64,000 bases of DNA from assembly GCA_017439305.1 (NCBI GenBank), contig JAFSJK010000021.1:27038-91037 (forward strand). The letters are read 5' to 3'. A model generated the notes under the pieces. That model had not been told where the DNA came from and made no database searches. It saw only the letters and a program-made list of their open reading frames with translations. Source of the stretch: Bacteroidales bacterium. Lineage in GTDB: Bacteria > Bacteroidota > Bacteroidia > Bacteroidales > UBA932. Shown piece after piece: positions 42,073 through 49,279 of the stretch (positions are counted from its first letter, which is position 1; every line of letters starts with the position of its first letter). The position numbers were made by a program, and so were the translations under genes.

Positions 42073-42375
42073 TTAAAAAGATATCCACTTGCGGTTTTCT
42101 GCATCTTTGAGAAATTGGGTTATTATTTGCAGGTGGGTGTAATACCTTTGAGTCAAACCACGATTATGAAGTTTTGATGTAGGTATCTTCTTTTTTGCAT
42201 ACTTTACGAATTGTTCTTTATCGACTTTTTCTTTTTGAAGATAATACGTTAGCGCGAACTTATAGAATATCTCATTGTCAAGTGGATGTGATTCCTGAGG
42301 ATTCCCGCACCAAAGGTTCGCCCAATTCAGAAACGCTTTTTCAGTTTCATCTGATTCAAAAATAGTCTTCATCAT
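42073..42375 (-). CDS. Small unknown protein, about 100 residues, in the island
   Basis: From the ATG at 42375 (MMKTIFESDETEKAFLNWAN). No signal peptide. Predicted mostly helical with a basic middle (QFVKYAKKKIPTSKLHNRGL) and a C-terminal helix (YTHLQIITQFLKDAENRK). No family recognised. AT-rich like its neighbours. Confidence 0.5.
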   Translation of the reverse strand: MMKTIFESDETEKAFLNWANLWCGNPQESHPLDNEIFYKFALTYYLQKEKVDKEQFVKYAKKKIPTSKLHNRGLTQRYYTHLQIITQFLKDAENRKWISF

Positions 42376-42429
42376 AAACTCAGTGTTCTTGGGGGGCCGG
42401 CTCCGGTGCCGAGCCACTTTCATTTATCC

Positions 42430-42747
42430 TTACAGAGGTTGTGGAAGACCTTGACAGAGACAAACTACTGATAATACTCCACACTCGGCTTGATATGGAG
42501 TACGGCCCCAAGAACCGGAGCCAACAACATAACCAATGCACGAGCGGCAAGTATATCCGTAATCCTTCTGTCTTTGAAACTTCCACATTTCTGTAAATGG
42601 ACCTACGAAAACACTTTCGCTAATATGTACGCCACCTTTCGATGGCAATGGCAAATATACAGATTTTTTACTATAGGGATTGTCGTTTAATGTTTTCAAC
42701 TTGAGTCGAGCGGAAGCCATCCCTTGTTGCTGACGCATCAAACCCAT
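42430..42747 (-). CDS. Doubtful ORF, possible decayed gene
   Basis: A 105-codon frame. Its first 60 residues look protein-like (LKTLNDNPYSKKSVYLPLPS, then HISESVFVGPFTEMWKF), but the rest is Cys/Ser/Gly-rich and a second minus frame overlaps it. It may be the start of a frameshifted gene near the island's right edge. Confidence 0.25.
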   Translation of the reverse strand: MGLMRQQQGMASARLKLKTLNDNPYSKKSVYLPLPSKGGVHISESVFVGPFTEMWKFQRQKDYGYTCRSCIGYVVGSGSWGRTPYQAECGVLSVVCLCQGLPQPL

Positions 42748-42956
42748 CGTTTTATACTGTTTTTACGCTGAGTCCGGGCTTCATCGCCCGGATTTCGCAT
42801 TGTTTTTCCACTTTCATCCCGGAGTCCTCGGGCGAGAACTCCGTTTTGGAACCGTTCGTGAGGCTCAACTATGCGGCTTCAGCCGACTGTCGCTCCATCA
42901 ACCTTTCCGCCAGCAGCACCGCATTCGCAGTGTGTAAGTTCAAGATTTCGACTGTC

Positions 42957-42966
42957 GGGGGAGCAC
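42957..42966 (+). other. Candidate attachment core (right)
   Basis: Exact copy of GGGGGAGCAC from the tRNA-Asn 3' end. A GTTCAAG, also part of the tRNA T-loop, lies 19 nt upstream instead of 14. GC-rich codon use resumes to the right. Confidence 0.4.
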
Positions 42967-42971
42967 CTAAG

Positions 42972-43010
42972 AATCAAGCACTTGCAGGAATGCAGGTGCT
43001 TGATTCCTTT
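42972..43010 (+). terminator. Terminator-like hairpin
   Basis: AATCAAGCAC and GTGCTTGATT, plus partial inner TGCA pairing, then CCTTTTAT on the plus strand. No plus-strand gene is recognised upstream. Confidence 0.45.
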
Positions 43011-43019
43011 TATAGGGTA

Positions 43020-43053
43020 TTCGACGACGTAAATGACCTTTATTGTCGTCGAA
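43020..43053. repeat. Hairpin with TCGACGAC arms, similar to 9500-9531
   Basis: TTCGACGAC (43020-43028) pairs with GTCGTCGAA (43045-43053). Arms nearly match the hairpin in the other gene-free interval. Confidence 0.5.
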
Positions 43054-43189
43054 ACGGGCAAAACAGCAAGTTCAACGACAAATATGGCCGTTTTTGACTT
43101 CGAGACGGTGCAACAGGACCAATAATTGTGGAAAAAGGCCGTTCATGCACAATGCTGAACCTTTTCCGCCAATAACCGATCCCGGCCGA

Positions 43190-43909
43190 TCACAGGTCGT
43201 CGATGGGATTCCTTCCGGAAGAGGTAGTCACGGTCATCGACGGAAGGCTCGAGTAGGTCAGGATCACGTGCCAGGTGGAGCGGTCTTTCACGTCGGCATC
43301 CAGGGAAATGGTTCCGTTAGGCAGGTTGTAGACGGCGAGATTGCTGGTAGCGGGATTGGCATTCGGCTCCATGCCGTATTTCCGCGTCAGATCCGCCTGG
43401 AGGTTGTCGTAGGCCTTTTCCAGGGCGTCCCAGTCCGAGATGACCGGAAAGTCCACGCGGACTTCCTGGACCGGATTGCTGCCGACAGGTGTCACCTTGC
43501 ATCCGCTGTATCCCGCAAAATCACCGACATAAGTGCCATTCCCTGTGTTCCGGAATCCGGCCTTGACCAGTTCGGCCCCGAAGGCCGACAAGGTACCGGT
43601 GATAGGAATGCCCTTGAAAGTCAGCGGGGTAGAAGCCGACGGCGTGGGGGAAGGAGTCGTCGGGGTTGTCATCTGTCCCCCGTTCGCTCCGCCCCGCAGT
43701 TCCCTTTCCAGATCCTCGATGTCGATATCATCGACGGCTCCCCCACCGGAATCCTGTCCTTTCGGACTGAACCAACCTCCTGATTCATTGGAACTCTCAG
43801 TTCCCATCCCACCAGGAAGGGGAATGATGCTCCCCATGCTGCGGGTACAAAGCCTCACGACCAGGAGAATGACGACCAGGGCCAGGGCATACTTGATGAT
43901 TTTTTTCAT
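43190..43909 (-). CDS. Membrane-anchored protein with a common unnamed Bacteroidales domain
   Basis: 239 residues: an N-terminal membrane helix (IIKYALALVVILLVVRLC), a Gly/Ser/Thr/Pro-rich linker (about 30-92), then a compact domain from LTFKGIPITGTLSAFGAELV to the C-terminus (DFAGYSGCKV, VRVDFPVISDWDALEKAYDN, LTRKYG). That F.GIPI.G....F...L pattern with a later LT.KYG recurs, from memory, in uncharacterised exported Bacteroidales proteins. Function unknown. It has its own -7 box and is divergent from the RsiV-like lipoprotein gene. Confidence 0.75.
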   Translation of the reverse strand: MKKIIKYALALVVILLVVRLCTRSMGSIIPLPGGMGTESSNESGGWFSPKGQDSGGGAVDDIDIEDLERELRGGANGGQMTTPTTPSPTPSASTPLTFKGIPITGTLSAFGAELVKAGFRNTGNGTYVGDFAGYSGCKVTPVGSNPVQEVRVDFPVISDWDALEKAYDNLQADLTRKYGMEPNANPATSNLAVYNLPNGTISLDADVKDRSTWHVILTYSSLPSMTVTTSSGRNPIDDL

Positions 43910-43939
43910 AGCGGACGGATTATCAATTTAGTATTTTTA

Positions 43940-43947
43940 CAAATGTA
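43940..43947 (-). promoter_or_regulatory. -7 box of the 43190 gene
   Basis: Minus strand TACATTTG, perfect TAnnTTTG, about 30 nt before the ATG. Confidence 0.68.
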
Positions 43948-43970
43948 AATAAAATAATGGAATTATTTTG

Positions 43971-43978
43971 TAATTTTG
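43971..43978 (+). promoter_or_regulatory. -7 box of the DUF3298 lipoprotein gene
   Basis: TAATTTTG, perfect TAnnTTTG, 30 nt before the ATG at 44009. It excludes the earlier TTG start at 43976. Confidence 0.68.
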
Positions 43979-44008
43979 AATTTTGAAAAAACACCTAACC
44001 TGACCATA

Positions 44009-44881
44009 ATGAGAATTGACCGACTATTCTTCACGACGCTAACCCTTCTGATCCTTGCGGCGTGCAACAATGCTCCCTCTACGGGGGATCTGACGACCGA
44101 GACATTCAATTTCTCCGATTCCACTTCTTATGCACATCTCACCACGGCGGTCGAACTGCCCGCTGCCGGACAGGGAAAGGCGGCGGACAGGATCCAGGCG
44201 AGACTCCTCCATGCGCTGGACGAACAGCTCAGTCATATCGTCCTGTACGAACGGCGGAGTTTTCCCCCCTTCAACGGGGACACCAAGGATGCAGGCGAAA
44301 TAGTCGCGTACTGCCACGGAAAGGCTTTTGAAGCATTTGCCAAAGATGCCGAGGAAGCTCATGAAGACTATGGAGAGATACCGGGATACGAATACGATTA
44401 TTCCATCCAAAAAACCCGGGAGACAGATGAGTACGTGATTTTCAACGCCAGTGGTTACGCCTATCTGGGCGGCGCCCACGGTGGAGTATTCGGCGAGGGT
44501 CCGATGACTTTCAACAAATCCGACGGAAGCCTGGTCGATCATTTTCTGGTCCCGACCTGCCTGACGGACATCCAGCCCTTGATCCGGAACGGACTCCGGG
44601 GGTATTTTTCCGAGGATGGCAAGAAGATCAGCAACCGCGAACTGAATGAATGGCTGATGCTGGAAAGCGACATCATCCCCTTCCCGGCCATGTCGCTGGA
44701 GCCCTCCGACGAAGGGCTTGTGTTCACCTACGGGCAATATGAAATCGCCCCGTACGTCGCCGGAATGCCGAACTTCACCATCCCGTATGCCGACATCGAG
44801 CAATTCCTGACCCCGGAGGCGAAAGCGATTCTGGGAGGAGTGCTGCCCGGACAAGCTCCGGAGCAGGACAAAGGCGAATAA
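44009..44881 (+). CDS. DUF3298 (RsiV-like) lipoprotein
   Basis: 290 residues with a lipoprotein signal (LFFTTLTLLILAAC, Cys18). Residues about 50-150 resemble the DUF4163 half; YAYLGGAHGG marks the start of DUF3298, which runs to the end (FTYGQYEIAPYVAGMPNFTI, FLTPEAKAIL). This is the fold of the RsiV anti-sigma factor's extracellular part, which binds lysozyme in Bacillus; in Bacteroidota its ligand is unknown. It is followed after 30 nt by the LOG-family gene. Confidence 0.85.
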   Translation: MRIDRLFFTTLTLLILAACNNAPSTGDLTTETFNFSDSTSYAHLTTAVELPAAGQGKAADRIQARLLHALDEQLSHIVLYERRSFPPFNGDTKDAGEIVAYCHGKAFEAFAKDAEEAHEDYGEIPGYEYDYSIQKTRETDEYVIFNASGYAYLGGAHGGVFGEGPMTFNKSDGSLVDHFLVPTCLTDIQPLIRNGLRGYFSEDGKKISNRELNEWLMLESDIIPFPAMSLEPSDEGLVFTYGQYEIAPYVAGMPNFTIPYADIEQFLTPEAKAILGGVLPGQAPEQDKGE

Positions 44882-44911
44882 TCCTTACCGACTCTCTTTA
44901 CAAACGAAACG

Positions 44912-46051
44912 ATGGCCGACAGACCCTACCAGGAAATATCCGACCTTTCCCAGCTTCCCGCTCCGGATGAGTCGGGAATCGTATCCCATTATGTTTTCCA
45001 GTATCTCGACTTCTTCAAGGTGCCGCAGTACCTGGCGGCGGGACACCGCTACTCGGACTGCTGCTTCCTGGGATGTGAAATTCCCTCGGAGATGGAAGGG
45101 AACATCGGACGGACCTGCCTGATCTTTCCCCGGATGGGGCGCTCGTACAACGTGTTCCGCAGCCGGTTGTATTCGGGAGAAGACCTGTATGAAGGGTACG
45201 ATCCGGACAACGAGGACACGTTCGAGACCTGTTTCGACTCCCGCGTCTATGCGGACTACAAGGAGAAGGGACAGCAGTGCGGCGATGTCCGGGAAACGCT
45301 GGGCCGCACGCTGCACGACCGCGCCATGGGCGATGCGATGCGGGAATTCCTGCGGAAATTTGACGAACAGCAAGTGGTCGCCATCATGGGGGGCCATGCC
45401 CTGAACCGTTCGGACACCGGATACCGGAACGTCGCTTATATCAGCAAGAAACTGACTGAGAAAGGCAAACTGATGGCTTCGGGCGGTGGACCGGGTGCCA
45501 TGGAAGCGACGCATTTGGGCGCATGGATGGCCGGAAGGACGGAGGAGGAGTTCGAGGACGCCCTCGCTATCCTCTCCGTCGCACAAACCTTCCGGGACGA
45601 AGGCTGGCTGCGATCGGCTTTCGAAGTACGGCGGAAGTATCCGCAGTCCAAGTACCACAGCCTGGGCATACCGACCTGGTTCTATGGCCATGAACCGGCC
45701 TCGCCGTTCGCAACGGAAATCGCCAAGTACTTCTATAACAGCGTCCGGGAGGACACCCTCCTCTCGATTGCCAAGGGTGGCATCATCTACTCCCCCGGCT
45801 CGGCCGGCACCATCCAGGAAATCTTCCAGGATGCCGCGCAGAACCACTACCAGACCTTCGGTGCCCCCAGTCCGATGGTTTTCCTGGGGAAGGACTTCTT
45901 CACCCGCGAAATCCCCATCTATCCGCTGCTGGAGGACCTTCTGGCGCGGGACAAATACAAGAATCTCATCATTTCCGTGACCGACGACCCCGAAGAGGCC
46001 ATCGAAACGGTGCTGTCGTACACGAGGGCACAGCCTAAAGAAGAATATTGA
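44912..46051 (+). CDS. LOG-family Rossmann protein (nucleotide 5'-monophosphate nucleosidase-like)
   Basis: 379 residues, longer than the 190-residue LOG proteins. The core spans about 150-330: VVAIMGGHAL, MASGGGPGAMEATHLGAWM (the GGGPG.ME nucleotide motif), and GGIIYSPGSAGTIQEIFQDA, equivalent to PGGxGTxxE with one Gly replaced by Ser. Such proteins cleave the N-glycosidic bond of nucleoside monophosphates in the cytoplasm. The 140-residue N-terminal part is unfamiliar. The 3' end overlaps the convergent mntP gene by 17 bases. Confidence 0.8.
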   Translation: MADRPYQEISDLSQLPAPDESGIVSHYVFQYLDFFKVPQYLAAGHRYSDCCFLGCEIPSEMEGNIGRTCLIFPRMGRSYNVFRSRLYSGEDLYEGYDPDNEDTFETCFDSRVYADYKEKGQQCGDVRETLGRTLHDRAMGDAMREFLRKFDEQQVVAIMGGHALNRSDTGYRNVAYISKKLTEKGKLMASGGGPGAMEATHLGAWMAGRTEEEFEDALAILSVAQTFRDEGWLRSAFEVRRKYPQSKYHSLGIPTWFYGHEPASPFATEIAKYFYNSVREDTLLSIAKGGIIYSPGSAGTIQEIFQDAAQNHYQTFGAPSPMVFLGKDFFTREIPIYPLLEDLLARDKYKNLIISVTDDPEEAIETVLSYTRAQPKEEY

Positions 46052-46610
46052 TTCCCAAGCCGATCAGGACGAGCCCGCCGATGATGCGGGCGGAATAGCC
46101 GAGTTTCCGGCCGACAAAACTGCCCGAGCACATACCGGCCACGACCGACAAGGCCGTGAAGACAAAGACGGACACCGAAATCGGGGCGATGGACGCCCAG
46201 GGAGCGGTATCCATGGCCATGGACAGGCCCACGGCCGCCGCATCGATGGACGTTGCCACGCCGCCGAGCAGGATACCCTTGAAACCGTCCAGGTTCAAGT
46301 GCTCCGACTTGCCGCGCACTCCTTCCAGGAACATCGCCCCGCCGACATACAGGAGAAGGAGGAAACCGATGATATGGGCGGCGGTTTCGAAATGGGCGAC
46401 ATGGGCGGAAATAAGGTCCGTCGCAAACGTGCCGAGCAGCCATCCGGCCAGCAGGAGCCCGGTCTGGACGACCGCAAAGATGAAGGCGACGACCGTTACC
46501 TTTCTCCGCAGTTCCTCTTTCGGCACCAGGAAGGAGGAGCACAGGGAAACCGCGAAACAGTCGGCGCAGAGGGAAAGGCCGATCAGGATGGCATCCAGCA
46601 GTCCGGTCAT
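46035..46610 (-). CDS. mntP: Manganese efflux pump
   Basis: 191 residues, six membrane helices in two repeats, each with the conserved acidic motif (LCADCFAVSLCSS near residue 14 and VATSIDAAAVGLSM near residue 118), as in MntP, which exports excess Mn(II). Its start overlaps the recR stop by four bases. No yybP-ykoY-type riboswitch is visible, fitting its internal place in the pnuC operon. Confidence 0.92.
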   Translation of the reverse strand: MTGLLDAILIGLSLCADCFAVSLCSSFLVPKEELRRKVTVVAFIFAVVQTGLLLAGWLLGTFATDLISAHVAHFETAAHIIGFLLLLYVGGAMFLEGVRGKSEHLNLDGFKGILLGGVATSIDAAAVGLSMAMDTAPWASIAPISVSVFVFTALSVVAGMCSGSFVGRKLGYSARIIGGLVLIGLGINILL

Positions 46611-47233
46611 GGCTTGAATTCCTGACGGTTGACGATGGAACGGCCGAGGGTCAGCTCGTCGGCATACTCCAGGTCGTCCCCGAAACCGAGCCCACGGGCC
46701 AGGGAGGAGACCCGGACCCCGGTATGGGCGATTTTCCGATAGATATAGAAGGCGGTGGACTCCCCTTCCACGTCGCCGCTGAGGGCGAAGATGACCTCGG
46801 CATTCTCCGGCTGCTCCAAGGCCTCCACGCGACGGACGAGTTCGCTGATACTCAGGTCGGAAGGGCCGATACCGGCAATCGGGGAGATGATGCCGCCCAA
46901 CACGTGGTATACCCCGTGGTACTGCCCCGTGTTCTCGATGCTCATCACATCCCGGACGCTCTCCACCACACAGATGGCGCTATGGTCACGGGAATGGTCG
47001 GCACAGAGGGAACAGATGTCCCCGTCAGCGATCATCCGGCATTCCCGGCAATAGCGGACCTCATCCCGGAGGCGGTTGATGGCCTCCGTGAAATGGTGGA
47101 CGTTCTCCTGCGGTTGACGGAGCAGGTGCAAGGCCAGACGGAGCGCGCTGCGGCGGCCTACGCCGGGCAGGGTGCCGATGGCATCGACCGCCTCGGACAG
47201 GAGTTCGGACGGGTATTTCTCTTTATACGCCAT
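46607..47233 (-). CDS. recR: Recombination mediator RecR
   Basis: 208 residues. Helix-hairpin-helix near the N-terminus (IGTLPGVGRRSALRLALHLL), a four-cysteine zinc finger (CRECRMIADGDICSLC) and a Toprim domain (AICVVESVRDVMSIE). RecR works with RecFO to load RecA at gaps. The ATG overlaps the nagK-like gene's stop by 11 bases. The length is close to the bacterial norm. Confidence 0.96.
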   Translation of the reverse strand: MAYKEKYPSELLSEAVDAIGTLPGVGRRSALRLALHLLRQPQENVHHFTEAINRLRDEVRYCRECRMIADGDICSLCADHSRDHSAICVVESVRDVMSIENTGQYHGVYHVLGGIISPIAGIGPSDLSISELVRRVEALEQPENAEVIFALSGDVEGESTAFYIYRKIAHTGVRVSSLARGLGFGDDLEYADELTLGRSIVNRQEFKP

Positions 47234-48038
47234 GATACTCGATTAGTCCCTCCATCGGAGAAGGGATGAAACGGGAGAAAGCCAGGCCATACTCGGCACC
47301 GAGGCGCTCCAGTTCGGCGCGGCAGGCACAGCCGAAACCGCCGACGACGCCCACGGGGAGCCGGTCATAGCGCGTCAGGGCGCGCTCGAACAGGTCGCGG
47401 AAATTCCTCTCCACCAGTGCGTCCACATAGGCTTCCCCCTGGTGCTCCAGGATGAAGGGAGCAAGGCTCCCGAGGTAGCGGGAAGGCGCAGGACTCCTAT
47501 AGACGTTCCGGACGACAGAAGCGTAGTCCGCCTCGTGGAAAGCCGAGAAAGCTTCCACCAGCTCCTCCGGGACAAGATCCTTCACGAGATCCGTCAGAAA
47601 CAGCCGTCCGAGAGCCGCTGCGCTTCCTTCGTCACCGATGATGAAGCCGCCGCCGTGGATATTCCGGACAATCCTTTCTCCATCATAATGACATGTATTA
47701 GAGCCAGTTCCAAGGATGGCAGCTATCCCCTCGGAATGGCCGCACGCGGCACGGGCCGCAGCCAGCAAATCCGAAGCGTACTCGGTATCCGCCTTCGGGA
47801 ACCGCTCCCGGAAGACCTTGTCCAGTTGCGCGGGAAACTCCAGCAGGCCGGCGGCGTAGAAATGCACCTCATCCACGTCGGAGAAATGCGTCAATGCTTC
47901 CGCGAAGACGGCGGCATTGGCCTCTTCCGCAATCGTGGACAGGTTCATGCCCGGCGTCTGCAGACGCACCACGGTACCGTCCGGGGCGAGAGCGCACCAG
48001 TCGGTCTTGGTGGCACCGCTTTCGACAATCAGGATCAT
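47223..48038 (-). CDS. BadF/BadG-family N-acetylglucosamine kinase-like
   Basis: 271 residues from the ATG at 48038; the open frame extends a further 219 codons upstream only as a shadow of pnuC. ASKHA kinase: the phosphate-1 loop is VESGATKTDW (about 4-13), GIAAILGTGSNTC is phosphate-2, and GGGFIIGDEGSAAALG and VGVVGGFGC complete the adenosine site. It probably phosphorylates GlcNAc or a related amino sugar in the cytoplasm, e.g. from peptidoglycan turnover. It overlaps pnuC by four bases. Confidence 0.88.
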   Translation of the reverse strand: MILIVESGATKTDWCALAPDGTVVRLQTPGMNLSTIAEEANAAVFAEALTHFSDVDEVHFYAAGLLEFPAQLDKVFRERFPKADTEYASDLLAAARAACGHSEGIAAILGTGSNTCHYDGERIVRNIHGGGFIIGDEGSAAALGRLFLTDLVKDLVPEELVEAFSAFHEADYASVVRNVYRSPAPSRYLGSLAPFILEHQGEAYVDALVERNFRDLFERALTRYDRLPVGVVGGFGCACRAELERLGAEYGLAFSRFIPSPMEGLIEYHGV

Positions 48039-48607
48039 ACTTCCACTCCTTTCTTTTTCCAATGGTAATAGCCGTACACGGCCGAAGCGATATAGGCGAG
48101 ATACAGGAACGCCATCCAATACTGGCCGTTTACGACGCACAGCAGGGTCGTGAGAGCGTTGGCCACCACCCACAGCATCCACTGCTGGATGTACGAGCGG
48201 GTGAGCCACCAGGTGGCGATGACGCTGAGCACGGTCGCGGGAGCGTCCAATTCGGACACCCCGTCCCCCAGGGCGCGGAACACCCAGATGAGGATAAGGG
48301 AACCCAGGACAAAGCCTGCGGCGCTCCAGAGGGCCGTTTTCTTCGGAAGGGGCCGCAGATGGATGGCACCCTCCTCCACTTTCGCTCCATCCTTTCGCCA
48401 TTGGATGAGCCCGATGACGGACATCACGACGTAATAGACATTCAACCCGGTCATTCCCCAGCTCCGCTGTACCGCAAAACTGCAGGCGCAGGCAACGCCG
48501 GTCAGGATGCCCACCACCCACATCGCGTTCTTCTGGAGGATTTCCAGGACGACGTAGGCGACTCCCGTCACAAAGGCGAAGATTTCGATGGCTTGAAGGA
48601 TGTCCAT
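48035..48607 (-). CDS. pnuC: Nicotinamide riboside transporter PnuC
   Basis: 190 residues, about seven membrane helices. The C-terminal QQWMLWVVANALTT matches the PnuC WxxxN substrate motif, and WGMTGLNVYYVVMSVIGLIQW the conserved middle. It lets nicotinamide riboside into the cell for NAD synthesis. Start is set at 48607 (MDILQ), because the perfect -7 box (48614-48621) overlaps the ATG at 48616; the mRNA is then essentially leaderless. It leads the pnuC-kinase-recR-mntP operon. Confidence 0.92.
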   Translation of the reverse strand: MDILQAIEIFAFVTGVAYVVLEILQKNAMWVVGILTGVACACSFAVQRSWGMTGLNVYYVVMSVIGLIQWRKDGAKVEEGAIHLRPLPKKTALWSAAGFVLGSLILIWVFRALGDGVSELDAPATVLSVIATWWLTRSYIQQWMLWVVANALTTLLCVVNGQYWMAFLYLAYIASAVYGYYHWKKKGVEV

Positions 48608-48613
48608 AACATA

Positions 48614-48621
48614 CAAAGATA
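48614..48621 (-). promoter_or_regulatory. -7 box of the pnuC operon (leaderless)
   Basis: Minus strand TATCTTTG, ending six bases before the ATG at 48607. Confidence 0.72.
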
Positions 48622-48644
48622 ATCAAAAAAACGGGAAAAAATCC

Positions 48645-48652
48645 GTACCTTT
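48645..48652 (+). promoter_or_regulatory. -7 box of the FKBP gene
   Basis: TACCTTTG, perfect TAnnTTTG, 22 nt upstream of the ATG at 48674. The pnuC and FKBP promoters are back to back. Confidence 0.7.
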
Positions 48653-48673
48653 GCATACAATCATTACGACACA

Positions 48674-49279
48674 ATGGACAAGAAAAGTTATGCATTCGGT
48701 ATGAGCCTCGCCGGCAACCTGCTCCAGTCGGGCGTGCACGGGCTCAACTTCGACGACTTCGTAGCCGGTCTGAAGGCTATGCTGCAGGGTGACAAACTCG
48801 CCATCTCGATGGAAGAGGCGGGCGAAGCGCTCGAACAGTTCTACAAGGAAATGGAGGAGGAAGCCTCCGAGCGGGCCGCCGTCGCCGGCGCCGCCGCGAA
48901 GGAAGAGGGCGAAAAGTTCCTCGCTGCCGCCGCCCGCGATCCCGAGGTCCGCGCCACCGGCAGCGGCCTGATGTACAAGGTCCTGAAGGAAGGAACCGGC
49001 AAGAAGCCTACCGCTACCAGTCAGGTGAAGTGCCACTACGAGGGCACCTTCCCGAACGGACAGATCTTCGACAGTTCCTACAAGCGGGGCGAACCGGCCG
49101 TCTTCGGGCTGAACCAGGTCATCAAGGGCTGGACCGAAGGCCTCCAGCTGATGGCCGAGGGTGCCAAGTACGAGCTCTATCTGCCGTATAACCTGGCTTA
49201 TGGCGAACACGGGGCCGGCAACGCCATTCCCCCGTACAGCGCCCTGAAGTTCGTTGTCGAACTCATTGAGGTCCTGTAG
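48674..49279 (+). CDS. FKBP-type peptidyl-prolyl isomerase, no signal peptide
   Basis: 201 residues. Residues 1-95 are the FKBP_N dimerisation helices (SYAFGMSLAGNLLQSG, then an Ala/Glu-rich helix). Residues about 115-201 are FKBP_C (VKCHYEGTFPNGQIFDSSYK, VIKGWTEGLQLMAEGAKYEL, PPYSALKFVVELIEVL), with the aromatic pocket residues present. It speeds proline isomerisation in folding. Unlike many Bacteroidota paralogues it has no signal peptide, so it is cytoplasmic. The TonB receptor frame begins inside its last 26 bases. Confidence 0.93.
   Translation: MDKKSYAFGMSLAGNLLQSGVHGLNFDDFVAGLKAMLQGDKLAISMEEAGEALEQFYKEMEEEASERAAVAGAAAKEEGEKFLAAAARDPEVRATGSGLMYKVLKEGTGKKPTATSQVKCHYEGTFPNGQIFDSSYKRGEPAVFGLNQVIKGWTEGLQLMAEGAKYELYLPYNLAYGEHGAGNAIPPYSALKFVVELIEVL

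Larger units (their letters stand above)
42748..43189. other. Gene-free interval with a series of hairpins
   Basis: No convincing frame. Hairpins: TCCGGGC/GCCCGGA (42773-42792) followed by a loose T-run; CGGAGT/ACTCCG with inner CTCG/CGAG (42820-42843) followed by TTTT; AATCAAGCAC/GTGCTTGATT (42972-43005); and TTCGACGAC/GTCGTCGAA (43020-43053). The candidate right attachment core lies inside. Confidence 0.5.

Noticed and set aside
42770-42970. Possible RNase P or tmRNA (AGTCCGGGC and TTCGACT...GGGGGAGCA words)
   Set aside because: Only isolated words match; no P4 partner, tag peptide frame or T-stem pairing could be found.
45940-46640. Manganese riboswitch before mntP
   Set aside because: mntP overlaps recR upstream, with no leader available.
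48039-48695. 219-codon upstream extension of the kinase frame
   Set aside because: It is a shadow of pnuC; the ASKHA kinase starts at MILIVESG (48038).
48653-49253. Cobalamin riboswitch for the BtuB-like gene
   Set aside because: The space is filled by the FKBP coding sequence, and no B12-box-like core was seen.
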